8,424 nt of DNA from NCBI GenBank assembly GCA_023489135.1, contig JAMDCE010000463.1, forward strand, positions 1 to 8,424, in the 5' to 3' direction. The notes below the pieces were generated by a model. That model was not told the DNA's origin, searched no databases, and saw only the letters and a program-made list of their open reading frames with translations. The position numbers and the translations under genes are program-made. Positions 6,907 through 8,424 of the stretch are shown here, piece after piece (position 1 is the first letter of the stretch; each line of letters opens with the position of its first letter). The DNA comes from Chloroflexota bacterium (GTDB lineage Bacteria; Chloroflexota; Chloroflexia; JAMDCE01).

Positions 6907-7287
6907 GTGCAGTACTTCACAAGGCAGCGGGAGGAATTCGTGGAAGAAACCAGAGAACAACTCACAAGGGTTATTCCGACCATCAACAACAGCAGCTTAG
7001 CAAGGGACCTTATGGAAGTCTTTCCCAGGACAATAGAGTTCCGGCTTGATGGTGAACAAAGGCCGTTTTTCGTGACCATCGACCAGAGCCAAATGTCGAT
7101 AACCGAAGAGGCTTCAAGAGAGCCAGATCTGATCGTCGTCGGTGATACACGAGGATTTGCCAGGGTCGTCAGACGTGAGATCGACGTCACACATCTGATA
7201 GCTCGCGGCGAGCTAACCGTTACGAAGGGGAGGGTTTCAGAAATGACACTTCTTAACCGGATTCTGTGGGCGACAAGAAGGAGATAG
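6907..7287 (+). CDS. Small SCP2 sterol-carrier-domain protein
   Basis: This 126-aa soluble protein is essentially a single SCP2-like domain. The features I use are the alternating strand pattern TIEFRLDGEQRPFFVTID (about 42-59), PDLIVVGDTRGFARVV, and the late RGELTVTKGRVSEM followed by a short helix, as in SCP2 folds that bind lipids or acyl-CoA in a hydrophobic tunnel. No signal peptide or membrane segment is seen. The start is GTG 6907; the frame opens only at 6874 and has no ATG upstream, and the ribosome site is weak (GTGGA at 6896-6900). It lies 28 nt after the dehydrogenase gene and ends 4 nt before the thiolase-like gene, so the two are probably translated together. In eukaryotic SCPx the thiolase and SCP2 domains are fused. 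Here they are neighbours. A role in holding a bulky hydrophobic CoA ester is an inference. Confidence 0.72.
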   Translation: MQYFTRQREEFVEETREQLTRVIPTINNSSLARDLMEVFPRTIEFRLDGEQRPFFVTIDQSQMSITEEASREPDLIVVGDTRGFARVVRREIDVTHLIARGELTVTKGRVSEMTLLNRILWATRRR

Positions 7288-7291
7288 AGTG

Positions 7292-8424
7292 ATGAGGAAA
7301 GTCGCAGTAGTTGGAATTGGCACTCTACCTTGGCGTTCCAGATACGCAGACAAGTCATTTCGCGCCTTGGCTCTCGAAGCTTCCAAGAATGCCTTGACGC
7401 ATGCCAAGCTTACGCAGAGAGATGTTGATAATGTTGTCTACTCGATCTATTGTGAGACTATGCTTAGGCAGCAAATACCCACGCCTCTGTTGCAAGATTA
7501 CCTGGGCACTCAAGGTACGTCCAGCCTTAGAGTGGCTGCTGGGGCCGCCGGAGAAGGATATGCCTTGTCAGCGGCATTCGCGCAAATAGCATCGGGGATG
7601 AGCGATATTACCCTCTACGTAGCAGTCCAAAAAGGACAAGATTTCTACGCTTTCGATACCAGGTCGCGAGGGGATGGTATTCTCAGAGGTTTTTCCATCT
7701 CGATGGACACGACGTGGCTACAACCCGTTACCCCAGGTGTGCCGCCATTCTTGACCCTATTCACGCTCGTACCCCATATTGAGAAGTATGGCGGGCCAAC
7801 GCCCGAGCAACTCGCGAAAGTGTCGGTCAAGAACTACACCAACGCCTTTACGAACCCCGAGGCTCAGATCCACGAGAAGGTCACTGTGGACGACGTTCTG
7901 AACTCCAGGATTATTGCCTGGCCGACTACTGCACGTATGTGCTGTCTGTATAGTGATGGGGCTTGTGCACTCATCCTAGCATCAGAGGAAAAGGCTAGAG
8001 AGATAACTGACAAGCCCGTCTGGATAACGGGGATTGCCACATCGAGCTATGCACTTCATCGAGCCGAGGAAGGAACTGTCGGCAGGCTACTGGGGACAAA
8101 CATCGCAGCCAGAAAAGCTTACAAGATGGCTGGAATCAAGAAACCCATCGATGACCTTGATCTCATCCAGGTGCACGATTTGATCACTGGAACCGAGATT
8201 ATGGCTTACGAGGAGCTTGGCCTTTGCGAACTAGGCGAAGGTGGACGGCTAGTGGACGAAGGAGTCGTGGAGAGGAATGGCAAGCTACCGTCCAACACCG
8301 ATGGCGGTCGAGTGGCTTGTGGCCACGTAGGAGGCGTTTCGGGCGCGTACGGGGTTTGCGAGATAGTGCGCCAATTACGAGAAGAGGCCGGCGACAGGCA
8401 AATCCGTATCAATACCGGCAGAGG
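7292..8424 (+). CDS. Thiolase-like protein, SCPx/Ltp2 type (3' end outside window)
   Basis: The frame is open from ATG 7292 to the right edge (377 codons), so only the C-terminus is missing. AAGGAGA (7278-7284) lies seven bases before the ATG; GTG 7289 is an in-frame alternative. The fold is thiolase of the non-condensing SCPx/lipid-transfer type, shown by VHDLITGTEIMAYEELGLC (294-312, H295) and SNTDGGRVACGHVGGVSGAYG (from about 335, H345). Near residues 80-89 the usual RVxxACASGG reads RVAAGAAGEG, so Ala85 stands where thiolases have their nucleophilic cysteine. This fits the Ltp2-like aldolases of steroid side-chain degradation, which cut by retro-aldol chemistry, or an inactive subunit. 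Such proteins usually work with a DUF35/OB-fold Zn partner, which could lie just downstream of the window. No DUF35 protein is visible here. Confidence 0.85.
   Translation, partial: MRKVAVVGIGTLPWRSRYADKSFRALALEASKNALTHAKLTQRDVDNVVYSIYCETMLRQQIPTPLLQDYLGTQGTSSLRVAAGAAGEGYALSAAFAQIASGMSDITLYVAVQKGQDFYAFDTRSRGDGILRGFSISMDTTWLQPVTPGVPPFLTLFTLVPHIEKYGGPTPEQLAKVSVKNYTNAFTNPEAQIHEKVTVDDVLNSRIIAWPTTARMCCLYSDGACALILASEEKAREITDKPVWITGIATSSYALHRAEEGTVGRLLGTNIAARKAYKMAGIKKPIDDLDLIQVHDLITGTEIMAYEELGLCELGEGGRLVDEGVVERNGKLPSNTDGGRVACGHVGGVSGAYGVCEIVRQLREEAGDRQIRINTGR

Overview
The window looks like a piece of a bacterial chromosome of medium GC. A mobile or relic left third (about 1-1650) borders a one-direction catabolic operon (about 1736 to the right edge). 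Nothing in it fixes the species. The acyl-CoA chemistry, a UbiD-type decarboxylase and a crotonase of the MenB/BadI type would fit an anaerobic or facultative degrader of cyclic acids, such as many sediment bacteria. That placement is a guess from gene content only.

Left third. Bases 1-221 read as the 3' end of a group II intron. Domain V is clear at 56-88. Domain VI can be folded as a 12-bp stem (92-103 with 206-218) with one bulged A at 215, the textbook branch point. About 100 nt of extra, hairpin-rich RNA sits in the domain VI loop. The predicted intron end (about 221) coincides with the broken end of a tRNA-Gly(TCC) fragment on the opposite strand (222-256), which runs from the anticodon arm to T-loop base C61. 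A hairpin with a T-run (306-346) follows. Bases 347-870 hold no gene I can support. At 892-1590 is a 232-aa conserved protein with a C-terminal helix-turn-helix-like region, probably N-terminally truncated. Between it and the operon lie two direct copies of TTCCGTCAC.

Operon. Six plus-strand genes follow with gaps of 60, 56, 20, 28 and 4 nt: an AMP-forming acyl-CoA ligase, a MenB/BadI-like crotonase, a UbiD-family prenyl-FMN decarboxylase, an acyl-CoA dehydrogenase, a small SCP2-domain protein and a thiolase-like SCPx/Ltp2-type protein that runs off the right edge. As a set they suggest that a cyclic or branched carboxylic acid is activated to its CoA thioester, then oxidised, then decarboxylated and carbon-carbon cleaved.

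Several enzymes carry changes at key positions. The crotonase has Trp where MenB and BadI have a Tyr. The UbiD protein has Asp in place of the first Glu of EGPxGE. The thiolase-like protein lacks the nucleophilic Cys. The combination does not match any named pathway I can recall exactly. It is the best candidate here for an undescribed system.
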